From assembly GCF_007667275.1 (NCBI RefSeq), contig NZ_VDQT01000003.1:495386-559385 (forward strand): a stretch of 64,000 nucleotides of DNA, written 5' to 3'. The DNA comes from Stenotrophomonas rhizophila. Its GTDB lineage: Bacteria; Pseudomonadota; Gammaproteobacteria; Xanthomonadales; Xanthomonadaceae. The notes under the pieces are model-generated. The model was not told the DNA's origin. It was given only the letters and a program-made list of their open reading frames with translations, and did no database searches. The position numbers were made by a program, and so were the translations under genes. Shown piece after piece: positions 34,059-42,522 of this stretch (positions within the stretch are counted from its first letter, which is position 1; each line of letters starts with the position of its first letter).

Positions 34059-34158
34059 TCGCTGACTGCGCGAAGCGAACAGCAGCGTCTCAATTGTCCC
34101 GAGCTGGGGCGGCCGACGGGCAGCCCCGGACAGGTGGTCGCCGGCGGATGGGAGAAGC

Positions 34159-34181
34159 AGCCACGCATGGCGTGGCTCTAC
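34159..34181 (-). repeat. SMAG palindrome
   Basis: AGCCACGC-ATG-GCGTGGCT then CTAC, in minus orientation. Confidence 0.88.
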
Positions 34182-34210
34182 GCGGCTGCGCTGATTTCGC
34201 GGGGGGCGGG

Positions 34211-34265
34211 GTAGGGTCGGTTCCCAAACGACTGCACGGAACGCCACCACGTTCGATGACGCATG
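34211..34265 (+). repeat. single GTAGGGT-type element
   Basis: GTAGGGTCGGTTCCCAAAC then GACTGC, and about 25 bases later CGTTCGATGACGCATG. The first 22 bases are identical to the arms of the 20987-21123 inverted repeat. Confidence 0.78.
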
Positions 34266-34372
34266 AAAACAATCGGCGTTGCCGTTGCCCTTGATCTCCG
34301 TTGCGCACCCGCCGGCCCTGCGCGCAGAATCCTGCAGGCCAGCGCTTTTGCGTTTGACGTGGACGTTGGCGC

Positions 34373-34798
34373 TTACCGCCGATCGGCCACGATGTTGTCG
34401 AAGGTCTCGGTGTAATTCTTGAACTGCGGGATGCGGGTGACCAGGTCCGGCGGGATCGGCTGCATGCCCGGCGGGACCACGATCTTCACCGCGCGCATGT
34501 CCGGGTCGTGCGGGGCGTCGACCAGCGTGTTCTGGCGCAGTACCTGCAGCTGGCCGAACATGGTCTGCAGCATCGCCTGCTGGCCGTCGTCGAGCGGGAT
34601 TTCGATCTCGTCGACCTTCATGTGGCCGTTGGGCAACACGATGATGTTGGGGGCCGGGGCGCGGCGCACGGTGACCATGCCGTCGCTGACGGTGATCTTC
34701 GGTTTGCTGCGCTCCGCGCGGTGGTTGCGGTACTCCTGGTCGCAGCCGGTGGCGGCCAGGCAGAACAGGGCGAACAGCAGCAGGCACAGCTTCTTCAT
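34373..34798 (-). CDS. small lipoprotein, distantly DUF2884-like
   Basis: A 141-residue predicted lipoprotein: signal MKKLCLLLFALFCLAATGC with the lipid Cys at 19. The mature part reads KPKITVSDGMVTVRRAP, then an NGHMKVDEIEIPLDDGQQAML stretch (20 of its residues noted in parts) that loosely parallels the GDLLINGKAVAIDAQQRALL region of the neighbouring DUF2884 protein, suggesting a diverged, shortened paralogue. The function is unknown. The ATG at 34798 is chosen because the signal peptide starts there. It lies downstream of the hairpin at 34819 and so may be expressed at a lower level than, or separately from, the operon above it. Confidence 0.75.
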   Translation of the reverse strand: MKKLCLLLFALFCLAATGCDQEYRNHRAERSKPKITVSDGMVTVRRAPAPNIIVLPNGHMKVDEIEIPLDDGQQAMLQTMFGQLQVLRQNTLVDAPHDPDMRAVKIVVPPGMQPIPPDLVTRIPQFKNYTETFDNIVADRR

Positions 34799-34807
34799 GG
34801 TCGGCGA

Positions 34808-34843
34808 AGAACGACAAAGGGGAGGACTAGTGTAGTCCTCCCC
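34808..34843 (-). terminator. terminator/attenuator hairpin inside the YtrA gene cluster
   Basis: GGGGAGGACTA-GTG-TAGTCCTCCCC (34819-34843), a perfect 11-bp stem with a 3-nt loop, followed on the minus strand by TTTGTCGTTCTT. It lies between the DUF2884 gene and the following lipoprotein gene. Confidence 0.78.
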
Positions 34844-34890
34844 CCGTGCAGATGGCCCGCCTGCGACCGAACGTCGCAGGGACGTGGGCG

Positions 34891-35499
34891 TCAGCTGCGG
34901 CAGTCGTCGATGTCGCTCTGGTCCATCGTCGCGTAGGGCTTGAACGCCGGCAGGGCGACGGCCAGGGCCTGCTGCTTGGCCTGCATCGCCGGAAGCAGGC
35001 CGCACAACTCCTTGGCGCGGGCTTCGATCTTCGCGGCTTCAGCGTTCACCTTCGCCTCGATGCCTTCGGGATTGCCTGAGAACACGCCGCGCAAGGCCTC
35101 GCCGGCGGCCTTCGCGCCCAGGTGGGCCCCCGCCACGCCGATGTCCATGCCTGCAAGGGCGATTTGCTCGACCTGTTTACGGTAGTCGAGCAGCAGCGCG
35201 CGCTGCTGGGCATCGATGGCGACAGCCTTGCCGTTGATCAGCAGGTCGCCCTTCGGTGTGATCTCGGCCTTGTTGTTGTCGGCATCGGAGAGGTCGATGT
35301 TGCCGTGCTCCATCTTCGCACGCAGCTTGGCGGCCATCTTCGACTGCGTTTTGTCCGCAGAGTGCTGGATGCCTTTTTCGATCGCGTCAGCATCCACTAC
35401 GGACTTGCCCGGGGTGGACCCGGCATCGTCGGCCCCGCTGCAGGCGGCCAGCGGCAGGCACAGGGTCAACAGCAGGGCGGGAAGCAGGCGGGTAGTCAT
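34891..35499 (-). CDS. DUF2884 (YggN-like) lipoprotein
   Basis: A 202-residue predicted lipoprotein (lipobox LAAC, Cys20). The body matches the DUF2884/YggN pattern: a beta part ITPKGDLLINGKAVAIDAQQ at about 76-95 followed by helices (LLLDYRKQVEQIALAGMDIG, then AKELCGLLPAMQAKQQAL). Function unknown; periplasmic or membrane-tethered. It sits 11 bases after the GIN-domain gene, as the likely last gene before the hairpin at 34819. Confidence 0.82.
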   Translation of the reverse strand: MTTRLLPALLLTLCLPLAACSGADDAGSTPGKSVVDADAIEKGIQHSADKTQSKMAAKLRAKMEHGNIDLSDADNNKAEITPKGDLLINGKAVAIDAQQRALLLDYRKQVEQIALAGMDIGVAGAHLGAKAAGEALRGVFSGNPEGIEAKVNAEAAKIEARAKELCGLLPAMQAKQQALAVALPAFKPYATMDQSDIDDCRS

Positions 35500-35510
35500 G
35501 CGTGGTCTCC

Positions 35511-36395
35511 TTATTTGCCACGCGGCAGCTGGACGCGGCCACGGACGTTGCTGTGCTTGATGTCGCCGCTGCCGCTGTTGGCCACCGTCAGGTCGCCGCC
35601 GACATCGCGGACGGTCACGTCGCCCGAACCGTGGCGTTCCACCGTGACGCCGGCGCCGACATCGCGCGCTTCGAAATCGCCCGAGCCGATGTTGCCCAGG
35701 CGGACGCTGCCCTTGACCTGGCGCAGGTCGACATCGCCCGAACCGACCGTCTTGATCTCCACGTTGCCGGCCACCCCGTCCAGGGTCAGGTCGCCCGAGC
35801 CGATGGTGCCGACCACGGCGTTGCCGCGCAGGTTGCGGGCATCGAAATCGCCCGAGCCGACCGACAGCAGGTTGAGTGCGCCGGCGCCGTCCAGCTCGAC
35901 ATCGCCCGAGCCGATCGCCGCGGTCACCAGGCCCTTGATGTCGCGCAGCTTGATGTCGCCCGAGCCGACGTCCGCGCTCAGCGAATGTGCGCCGCTCACC
36001 GATGCGTCGCCAGAACCGACCTTCATCTGGATCAGGACGTTGTCCGGGATCGTGCCGCGCAGGTCGAGGTAGGCGTAGCTGTTGCCGCTCATGTTGATCC
36101 GCAGGCCCTGGTTTTCGCGCAGCAGCTTCACCACCAGCTTGTCGCCCACCTTCTGCTGGGTCACGGTCAGCTCGGGCAGCCAGTCGGCGTTGGAGGCACA
36201 GGCGCGGCCGCTGAGCTGGGCGCTCCCCGGTCCAGCCTGCAGCACCAGGTCGTGCTGGTTGACCTCGAACACCACGGCCTTGGCACCGGCAACGTCGAGC
36301 TTCAGGTCGCGTGGGGCATTGAATTTGCAGTGCGGTTCATCAGCCAGTGCGGTGAGCGGGAGCATCAGCAGGGAAAAGGCGAGCGTGCGGATCAT
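35511..36395 (-). CDS. exported GIN-domain (DUF2807) beta-helix protein with GSGD repeats
   Basis: A 294-residue protein with a signal peptide of about 19 residues (TLAFSLLMLPLTALADE). After an N-terminal region with a Cys pair it carries nine GSGD motifs, each about 19 residues apart (roughly residues 126-290), of the form GSGD-hydrophobic-x-hydrophobic-x8-10. That is the regular turn of a right-handed beta-helix of the putative auto-transporter adhesin 'head GIN' type. Despite that name there is no translocator domain. It is encoded 25 bases after the ABC permease, in the YtrA operon, suggesting a role in sensing or buffering envelope stress. That role is inference. Confidence 0.88.
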   Translation of the reverse strand: MIRTLAFSLLMLPLTALADEPHCKFNAPRDLKLDVAGAKAVVFEVNQHDLVLQAGPGSAQLSGRACASNADWLPELTVTQQKVGDKLVVKLLRENQGLRINMSGNSYAYLDLRGTIPDNVLIQMKVGSGDASVSGAHSLSADVGSGDIKLRDIKGLVTAAIGSGDVELDGAGALNLLSVGSGDFDARNLRGNAVVGTIGSGDLTLDGVAGNVEIKTVGSGDVDLRQVKGSVRLGNIGSGDFEARDVGAGVTVERHGSGDVTVRDVGGDLTVANSGSGDIKHSNVRGRVQLPRGK

Positions 36396-36420
36396 GGGTG
36401 GTTCCTCGAGAGGGAGGGGA

Positions 36421-37452
36421 TCAGATTTCGCCGGCGCGGCGGCGCAGGCGGATGGCGACGATGATGAACACGACACCGGCAGCAGCGCCGATCCACAACT
36501 CCGGCAGGGCCAGTGCCGCCAGCTGGCTGGACGGGGACAGCGCGGTAGCCACGTTGTCGCTGTCGCGCATGACCGCCTGCAGCTGGTCGGCACGGTAAAA
36601 CAGGTCGCTGCCCGGCAGGGTGCCCAGCAGCAGGCGACCGACGATGTGCTGCCAGAACCAGCCGCTGGTCATGTCGAACAGCTTCATCACGTTGGTCGTG
36701 CTGACGATGATGCCGGCGAACAGCGGCAGCATCACCGCCCACAGGAACGGCTTGGACTTGGCCCACGCCGACCACATCAGCAGCCAGCCCACGGTCGGCA
36801 GTGCCCACAGCAGGTACACCGGCAGCCAGGACACGTGGCCGGCCACGAACGCCAGCGGGCTGGCCGGGCCCCAGATCAGGGTCATCGGGTTGCCGCCATG
36901 CGCCAGCACGATCACCGTCAGGAGCAGCAGGAAACCGAACATGGTCAGCACCGAGGCGACCACCGCGATCACCGGTGCCACCAGCAATGCGCTCAGCGCC
37001 TTGGAGAGCACGGTCTGGGTGTCCGACAGCGGCAGGGACTTCCAGAACAGGATGCTGCGGTCGCGGCGGTCGTCATACAGGGCGCCCAGGCAGTAGAAGA
37101 ACACCACGAAAGCCAGCACCACGAACGGCCACAGCGAGCTCATCACCAGGGTCGCATCCAGGGCATTGCCGAGGTCGGCGATGTTCTTGGCATCCAGGTG
37201 TTCGGTCAGCAGCTTGAGGTCCAGGCCGTTGACGTTGATGTTGGTGTCGTCGATATGCAGGCTGCCGTTCTCGGCGGCGCGGCGCAGGCCCCAGAGGCCG
37301 ATCAGGATGCCGATCAGGCTCATCACCAGCGAGATGGCGCCGGCGATCAGCGGTGCCCACAGGAAACCGCCACGGTTTTCCCAGTACTCGCGCTTGAGCA
37401 GCCACTTGAAGGTGCTGGCCTTGCTGATGGGGTGGTGGTGGACGACGTTCAT
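36421..37452 (-). CDS. ABC transporter permease (ABC-2 type)
   Basis: A 343-residue membrane protein with about six segments (for example APLIAGAISLVMSLIGILIG near 35-54 and VIAVVASVLTMFGFLLLL near 165-182) and a large extracytoplasmic loop after the first. It ends with a C-terminal helix and RLRRRAG tail. Its ATG overlaps the stop of the ATPase gene by four bases, so the two form one transporter. The substrate is unknown; in YtrA-controlled clusters such transporters are linked to cell-envelope-active compounds. Confidence 0.88.
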   Translation of the reverse strand: MNVVHHHPISKASTFKWLLKREYWENRGGFLWAPLIAGAISLVMSLIGILIGLWGLRRAAENGSLHIDDTNINVNGLDLKLLTEHLDAKNIADLGNALDATLVMSSLWPFVVLAFVVFFYCLGALYDDRRDRSILFWKSLPLSDTQTVLSKALSALLVAPVIAVVASVLTMFGFLLLLTVIVLAHGGNPMTLIWGPASPLAFVAGHVSWLPVYLLWALPTVGWLLMWSAWAKSKPFLWAVMLPLFAGIIVSTTNVMKLFDMTSGWFWQHIVGRLLLGTLPGSDLFYRADQLQAVMRDSDNVATALSPSSQLAALALPELWIGAAAGVVFIIVAIRLRRRAGEI

Positions 37453-38324
37453 GCGTAGGTTCCCTTCATGATGGCCACGAACAGATCCGCCAGCCCGGGG
37501 CTGCGGATTTCGCCAAGCGGCGTGAGCTGGGCGCGCGGCACGCCGTCGAACAGCAGGACGGTCTTGCCGAACGGCAGGCTGCGCTCGTCGATCGGCTTGA
37601 GCGCACGTGCGGCCTCCAGCGTCTCGGCCGATACCAGGACTTCGGTGTAACGCTCGCCGACCTCTTCCATGTCGGCGGTGAGCACGATGCGGCCGTCGCG
37701 GATGAACATCACGTCGGTGAGGATGTGTTCGATCTCCTCGACCTGGTGGGTGGTCACGATGATCGTCTTCTGCTCGTCGAAGTAGTCTTCCAGCAGGCGC
37801 TGGTAGAACTCCTTGCGGTACAGGATGTCCAGGCCCAGCGTGGGTTCGTCCAGCACCAGCACCTTGGCGTCGATGGCCATCACCAGGGCCAGGTGCAGCT
37901 GCACGATCATGCCCTTGGACAGCTCGCGCACGCGCTGGCGCGGCTGCAGCTTGGTCGCGGCCAGGAACCGCTCGCAGCGGGCGCGGTCGAAGCGCGGGTG
38001 GACCCCGGCGACGAAATCGATCGCCTCGCGCACCTTCATCCAGCGCGGCAGCACCGCCACGTCGGCGATGAAGCAGACATCGTTCATCAGCGCGTTGCGC
38101 TGCACGGTCGGGTCCAGCCCGAGCACGCTCAGGTCGCCCTCCACCGTGGTCAGGCCCAGCAGCGCCTTCAGCAGGGTGGTCTTGCCGGCGCCATTGGGGC
38201 CGATCAGGCCGGTGATCCGGCCCGGGGCGATGGCGAAGCTGGTGTTGTCCAGCGCGAGCGTGGACTTGTAGGCCTTGCGCAGGCCTCGGGCGGAGATGAC
38301 GACATCACTAGCAACGGCATTCAT
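37449..38324 (-). CDS. ABC transporter ATP-binding protein
   Basis: A 291-residue ATPase subunit: Walker A GPNGAGKTT (42-50), signature-like RELSKGM near 146 (LSKGM rather than LSGGQ, as in ABC-2 drug/bacteriocin transporters), Walker B VLVLDEPTLGLD near 166 and H-loop VTTHQVEEIEH. The C-terminal part of about 70 residues is a small accessory domain. ATG 38324 overlaps the GntR stop by four bases. Confidence 0.92.
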   Translation of the reverse strand: MNAVASDVVISARGLRKAYKSTLALDNTSFAIAPGRITGLIGPNGAGKTTLLKALLGLTTVEGDLSVLGLDPTVQRNALMNDVCFIADVAVLPRWMKVREAIDFVAGVHPRFDRARCERFLAATKLQPRQRVRELSKGMIVQLHLALVMAIDAKVLVLDEPTLGLDILYRKEFYQRLLEDYFDEQKTIIVTTHQVEEIEHILTDVMFIRDGRIVLTADMEEVGERYTEVLVSAETLEAARALKPIDERSLPFGKTVLLFDGVPRAQLTPLGEIRSPGLADLFVAIMKGTYA

Positions 38325-38683
38325 GAGGATTTCCCCTGGGGCAGCAATTCGTCGAGATGCAGGCCCAGGCGCTGGATGCGCTCCAGGACCAGCGGCCATT
38401 CTTCGTTGAGGAAGCGGTCGCGCTCGCTGCTGCGCAGCTGCGTGGCCGCTTCTTCGGTCATGAACATGCCCAGCCCGCGGCGCTTCTCGACCAGGCCTTC
38501 GTCGGCCAGTTCCTGGTAAGCACGCGATACGGTGATGGGGTTGAGCTGGTACTCGGCGGCCACCTGTCGGACCGAAGGCAGCGCGTCGCCGGGCTTGATG
38601 ATGCTGTCGAGCATCATGGCGATCACGCGTTCCTTCAGCTGACGGTAGATCGGAGCACCATCGCTCCATTGGATATCGCTCAT
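38321..38683 (-). CDS. GntR family transcriptional regulator, YtrA subfamily
   Basis: A 120-residue regulator: winged helix-turn-helix at about 10-78 (IYRQLKERVIAMMLDS, LPSVRQVAAEYQLNPITVSR, RRGLGMF) and a short C-terminal helical dimerisation tail, the compact layout of YtrA members. It is probably an autorepressor of this operon acting on the palindrome at 38962-38985. It is translationally coupled to the ATPase gene. Confidence 0.93.
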   Translation of the reverse strand: MSDIQWSDGAPIYRQLKERVIAMMLDSIIKPGDALPSVRQVAAEYQLNPITVSRAYQELADEGLVEKRRGLGMFMTEEAATQLRSSERDRFLNEEWPLVLERIQRLGLHLDELLPQGKSS

Positions 38684-38685
38684 GG

Positions 38686-38937
38686 TCAGCTCCGTGGGTT
38701 CAGCGACTGTGCGAATGAGAAGTAAGGCATGGACAGGGAGCTGTGCAGCCGGCGGGGAGGCGTGGGGGCGCCGTCGGCGGTCCCTGCCTTGATGACGCCT
38801 GCGTCCTGCGGGCCTTCAAACGCACCGGTGGCGGTCTCGCTGCCACGGTCACCGGCGGGGATGCTGAACCAGCCCAGCAACAGCAGCGCGGACGCGGCCG
38901 TGAGGGCTTTGGCGGAGTGGTGGCGCATGCGGTTCAT
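38686..38937 (-). CDS. small predicted membrane/exported protein heading the YtrA operon
   Basis: An 83-residue protein with one hydrophobic segment (about 12-27, ALTAASALLLLGWFSIP) and a polar C-terminal part ending FSFAQSLNPRS. The ATG at 38937 has AGGGGAAG at good spacing; longer frames run into the operator. I do not recognise the family. Two bases separate it from the regulator gene, so it is the first gene of the operon. It could be a signal-anchored peptide related to transporter function. Confidence 0.65.
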   Translation of the reverse strand: MNRMRHHSAKALTAASALLLLGWFSIPAGDRGSETATGAFEGPQDAGVIKAGTADGAPTPPRRLHSSLSMPYFSFAQSLNPRS

Positions 38938-38961
38938 GGGCTTCCCCTGCATCAGGTGACT

Positions 38962-39002
38962 GGTGTTGTATGCAACTATAACACCGGCACAGCCAAGTGC
39001 AA
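38962..39002 (-). promoter_or_regulatory. YtrA operon promoter with overlapping palindromic operator
   Basis: On the minus strand TTGCAC (-35, 38997-39002), a 16-base spacer and TATAGT (-10, 38975-38980) form a good sigma-70 promoter. A 24-base palindrome GGTGTT-N-TA-N6-TA-N-AACACC (38962-38985) covers the -10 and the predicted start site. This is the symmetry expected for a YtrA-type GntR operator. The predicted leader before the first ATG is about 30 bases. Confidence 0.75.
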
Positions 39003-39226
39003 TACCCGACAACACCCAACTGATGGCAGGGGCATGACAACGTCTGCGAGATCATCTTAACCCATTGATTATCATGAGATTGCGGATGTTGTGGTGGGCT
39101 GGGCCGGTCTGCAGGCATTCAGCCGCGTGACGGCCATGTACGTCAACCGCGTAGTGAAACCCCCGGTGATATAGTCCGCCTTTCCCTGCAGGACAGGGTT
39201 TTCCAGCCCCTTTACCGGAGTTTCCA

Positions 39227-39835
39227 ATGCCCCAGTCCCACCGCGCGACTTCCCCGTTCCACGCCACCCGGGCGCGCGCCTGCCGCTGGGGCAGTGGGCT
39301 GCTGCTGGTCGGGTTGCTGGGCGCCGGGTCCGCCCAGGCCGCTGATCTGCTTGACCTCAACTACCGGCCGCTGGCCGGCAAGACCGAGGTGAACCTGGAA
39401 AAGCAGTACGGAGGCAAGGTGCTGCTGGTGGTCAATACCGCCAGCAAATGCGGCTTCACCCCGCAGTACGAGGCGCTGGAAGGGCTGCAGACCCGATACG
39501 CCGCGCGCGGCTTCTCGGTGCTGGGCTTCCCGTCCAATGATTTCAAGGGCCAGGAGCCGGGCAGCGAGAAGGAGATCCAGGAGTTCTGCACGCTTACTTA
39601 TGGCGTGAAGTTCCCGATGTTCCAGAAAGTGCAGGTCACCGGCACCGGCGCCACGCCGCTGTACCAGCGCCTGACCGCCGCCACCGGCGTTGCGCCCGGC
39701 TGGAACTTCCACAAATACCTGCTGTCGCGCGATGGTCGGGTGGTGGCGCAGTTCTCCAGCAAGGTCAAGCCGGACGACAAGGAACTGGTGGCGGCGATCG
39801 AACGTGAGCTGTCCGTCACGCCGGCCAAGCGCTGA
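39227..39835 (+). CDS. exported glutathione peroxidase family protein
   Basis: A 202-residue thiol peroxidase with a signal peptide: a long basic n-region, hydrophobic core GLLLVGLLGAG and AQA cleavage after residue 38. The peroxidatic Cys75 lies in NTASKCGFTPQY, the Gln in SNDFKGQEPG, a second Cys in EFCTLTYG and the WNFHKYL motif follows. It is a periplasmic counterpart of the cytosolic enzyme at 1015, about 45% alike by eye. ATG 39227 has ACCGGAG. A possible -10 is TATAGT at 39170. Confidence 0.92.
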   Translation: MPQSHRATSPFHATRARACRWGSGLLLVGLLGAGSAQAADLLDLNYRPLAGKTEVNLEKQYGGKVLLVVNTASKCGFTPQYEALEGLQTRYAARGFSVLGFPSNDFKGQEPGSEKEIQEFCTLTYGVKFPMFQKVQVTGTGATPLYQRLTAATGVAPGWNFHKYLLSRDGRVVAQFSSKVKPDDKELVAAIERELSVTPAKR

Positions 39836-39918
39836 CATCCTCGACATCTCGCACGTGCGTGCGACAATGCTGGTTTCGCGCCGACGTCGGCGTCCAGTCA
39901 CTTCCAGGAAAGCAGCGA

Positions 39919-40905
39919 ATGAAGATGGGAATGCGCGGCGCCGCGGCGTCGGTTCTGATTCTGGCGATGGGTGCCACCGGTACCGTGATGTCGCAACAAC
40001 CGGCTGCAGGTGCAGCCGCAAAGGAGACTTCGACCTTGACCTCCCAGCGTGAAAAAGTCGGCTATGCCATTGGTTTGGACGTCGCAAACTCGTTCGCCCC
40101 GATCGCCGATGAAATCGATCTGGCCGCCCTGCGTCGTGCAGTCACCAACGCCTTCGAAGGCAAGCAGCCGCTGATCAGCCAGGAAGAAGCCCAGAAGACC
40201 GACCAGTCGCTGCGCACCGCGATGGCCGTCAAGAGCGGCCAGCCGGTGCCGGGCATGGCCCCGGGCACCCCGGCGCCGAAGGTGGACCGCGAGAAGGTCG
40301 GCCTGATGCTCGGCAGCTACGCGGTGGGCCCGTCGCTGGCGCAGCTGAAGGACGATGTCGACCTGGATGCCATGTTCGACGCGATCCAGACCGCGTTCGC
40401 CAAGGGCACCCCGAAGATGACCGCCGACCAGGCCAAGGCCACCATGGAAGCCTTCATGGCGTCCAAGCAGGCCGACATGCAGGCCAAGGCGGCCGCCCAG
40501 GCCGGTACCAACCGTGCCGAAGGCAACGCGTTCCTGGCCGAGAACAAGAAGAAGCCGAACGTGGTCACCACCGCGTCGGGCCTGCAGTACCAGGTGCTGC
40601 GCCCGGGTGCGTCCGACGGCCCGCGCCCGATGCCGACCAGCAAGGTCAAGGTCCACTACGAAGGCAAGCTGCTCGACGGCACCGTCTTCGACAGCAGCTA
40701 CCAGCGCGGCCAGCCGATCGATTTCGGCCTGGACCAGGTGGTCAAGGGCTGGTCGGAAGGCGTTGCGCTGATGCCGGTGGGCGCCAAGTACCGCTTCTGG
40801 ATCCCGGGCGAGCTGGCGTATGGCGAGCAGGGCACCCCGGGCGGTCCGATCGGTCCGAACGCGACGCTGACCTTCGACGTCGAACTGCTGGACGTACTTC
40901 CGTAA
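39919..40905 (+). CDS. FKBP-type peptidyl-prolyl isomerase with duplicated N-terminal domain
   Basis: A 328-residue periplasmic FkpA/Mip-like chaperone-isomerase: signal peptide about 1-25, then two related helical units starting [13 protein letters not shown] (about 45) and [13 protein letters not shown] (about 121), each ending in a D-x-D...AF pattern. A long helix follows and then the C-terminal FKBP domain (about 225-328) with [34 protein letters not shown] and [11 protein letters not shown]. Ordinary FkpA has one N-terminal dimerisation domain, so the tandem copy is noteworthy. ATG 39919 is used; GACAAT at 39863 is a possible -10. Confidence 0.9.
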   Translation: MKMGMRGAAASVLILAMGATGTVMSQQPAAGAAAKETSTLTSQREKVGYAIGLDVANSFAPIADEIDLAALRRAVTNAFEGKQPLISQEEAQKTDQSLRTAMAVKSGQPVPGMAPGTPAPKVDREKVGLMLGSYAVGPSLAQLKDDVDLDAMFDAIQTAFAKGTPKMTADQAKATMEAFMASKQADMQAKAAAQAGTNRAEGNAFLAENKKKPNVVTTASGLQYQVLRPGASDGPRPMPTSKVKVHYEGKLLDGTVFDSSYQRGQPIDFGLDQVVKGWSEGVALMPVGAKYRFWIPGELAYGEQGTPGGPIGPNATLTFDVELLDVLP

Positions 40906-40927
40906 CGGACCTGGAGTGACCACGGAC

Positions 40928-42277
40928 ATGCGTGTCGCAATTTTCGGTACCGGCTATGTCGGACTGGTCACGGGTACCTGCCTGGCCGATGTCGGCCACC
41001 AGGTGGTCTGCGTCGATATCGACCAGGCCAAGGTCGACGGCCTCAACCGTGGCGTCATCCCGATCTACGAGCCGGGCCTGGAGCCGATGGTCAAGGCCAA
41101 CCATGCCGCATCGCGGCTGGCCTTCACCACCGACGCCGCTTCCGCGGTCGCGCATGGCCAGGTGATCTTCATCGCCGTGGGCACGCCACCGGACGAGGAC
41201 GGCAGCGCCGACCTGCAGTACGTGCTGGCCGTGGCCCGCACCATTGGTCGGCACATGCGTGTGCCGACCGTGGTGGTGAACAAGTCGACCGTGCCGGTAG
41301 GCACGGCCGACAAGGTACGCGCCGCGATCGCTGCGGTGCTTGCCGAGCGTGGCGAGGACATCGCGTTCGACGTGGTGTCCAACCCCGAATTCCTGAAAGA
41401 AGGCGACGCCGTTGCCGACTGCATGCGGCCGGACCGCATCGTGATCGGTGCGACCAACGCCGAATCGGTGGCGCTGATGCGTCGCCTGTACGCGCCGTTC
41501 AACCGCAACCACGACCGCGTGGTGGAAATGGACGTGCGCTCGGCCGAACTGACCAAGTACGCCGCCAACGCCATGCTGGCGACCAAGATTTCGTTCATGA
41601 ATGAAATCGCCAACATCGCCGAGAAGGTCGGTGCCGACGTCGAACAGGTCCGCCAGGGCATCGGCTCGGACCCGCGCATCGGCTGGCATTTCATCTACCC
41701 GGGCGCCGGTTATGGTGGCTCGTGTTTCCCCAAGGACGTGCAGGCGTTGGCCCGCACCGCGCAGCAGCATGGCCATGAGCCCACCCTGCTCAACGCGGTG
41801 GAAGCGGTCAACGACGCACAGAAGGGGCATCTGTTCCAGCTGATCCAGCGCCACTACGACCGTGGCGAGGACGAAGGCGTGCGCGGCCGAACCTTCGCGG
41901 TGTGGGGTTTGGCGTTCAAGCCCAACACCGACGACATGCGCGAAGCGTCCAGCCGGCGCCTGCTGGCCCAGCTGTGGGAGGGCGGCGCCAAGGTGCGCGC
42001 CTACGACCCGGAAGCCACCGAGGAAGCGCGCCGCATTTTCGGCGAGCGCGATGACCTGGTGTTCTGCGACAGCGCCTGGGATGCCATCGAAGGCGCCGAC
42101 GCGCTGGTGGTGGTAACCGAGTGGAAGCAGTTCCGCAGCCCGGACTTCGCCCGCCTGCGCGACACCCTGAAAGACGCCGTGGTGTTCGACGGCCGCAACC
42201 TGTACGACCCGCAGGAGCTGGAAGCGGCGGGCCTGGCCTATTACGGCATTGGCCGGGGACGTTCGCTGCATGCATGA
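40928..42277 (+). CDS. ugd: UDP-glucose 6-dehydrogenase
   Basis: A 449-residue enzyme that oxidises UDP-glucose twice to UDP-glucuronate, a precursor for exopolysaccharide and lipid A sugars. The NAD-binding GTGYVG is at 7-12, the catalytic Cys in [13 protein letters not shown] at about 265 and the C-terminal UDP-binding [14 protein letters not shown] follows. ATG 40928 ([10 protein letters not shown]) is preferred; GGAG lies further upstream and overlaps an alternative in-frame GTG at 40916. The slyX gene overlaps its 3' end by eight bases. Confidence 0.95.
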   Translation: MRVAIFGTGYVGLVTGTCLADVGHQVVCVDIDQAKVDGLNRGVIPIYEPGLEPMVKANHAASRLAFTTDAASAVAHGQVIFIAVGTPPDEDGSADLQYVLAVARTIGRHMRVPTVVVNKSTVPVGTADKVRAAIAAVLAERGEDIAFDVVSNPEFLKEGDAVADCMRPDRIVIGATNAESVALMRRLYAPFNRNHDRVVEMDVRSAELTKYAANAMLATKISFMNEIANIAEKVGADVEQVRQGIGSDPRIGWHFIYPGAGYGGSCFPKDVQALARTAQQHGHEPTLLNAVEAVNDAQKGHLFQLIQRHYDRGEDEGVRGRTFAVWGLAFKPNTDDMREASSRRLLAQLWEGGAKVRAYDPEATEEARRIFGERDDLVFCDSAWDAIEGADALVVVTEWKQFRSPDFARLRDTLKDAVVFDGRNLYDPQELEAAGLAYYGIGRGRSLHA

Positions 42278-42509
42278 GTCCACTCCCTCCGCGCGTGAGC
42301 AGGCGCTGGAAGCGCGCCTGGTCGAACTTGAGATGCGCGTTTCCTTCCAGGAACAGGCCTTGGCCGAGCTCAGCGAAGCGCTGGCCGATGCGCGCATCGA
42401 GGGCAGCCGCAACGCCGACCTGACCCGCCTGCTGCTGGAAGACCTGGGCAAGGTCCGCAACGCGCTGTATTCCGATTCGGGCGAAGAACCACCGCCCCCG
42501 CACTACTGA
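42270..42509 (+). CDS. slyX: SlyX family protein
   Basis: A 79-residue coiled-coil protein: [20 protein letters not shown] and [13 protein letters not shown] form a long heptad-rich helix, and the C-terminus PPPPHY is the SlyX hallmark. The function is unknown; in E. coli it neighbours slyD. ATG 42270 overlaps the end of ugd by eight bases, implying coupled translation. Confidence 0.9.
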   Translation: MHESTPSAREQALEARLVELEMRVSFQEQALAELSEALADARIEGSRNADLTRLLLEDLGKVRNALYSDSGEEPPPPHY

Positions 42510-42522
42510 TCGACCCAACGTC

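Larger units (their letters stand above)
34059..34372. other. 314-bp intergenic region
   Basis: No gene is visible. It contains a SMAG palindrome (34159-34181), a GTAGGGT element (34211-34265) and about 100 bases without recognisable structure. No clear fumC terminator. Confidence 0.75.

Noticed and set aside
39064..39082. ATTGATTATCATGAGATT as a second Fur box upstream of the exported peroxidase
   Set aside because: Only a 9-base TGAT-T-ATCA core is symmetrical and flanks do not fit the 19-bp pattern, so support is too weak.
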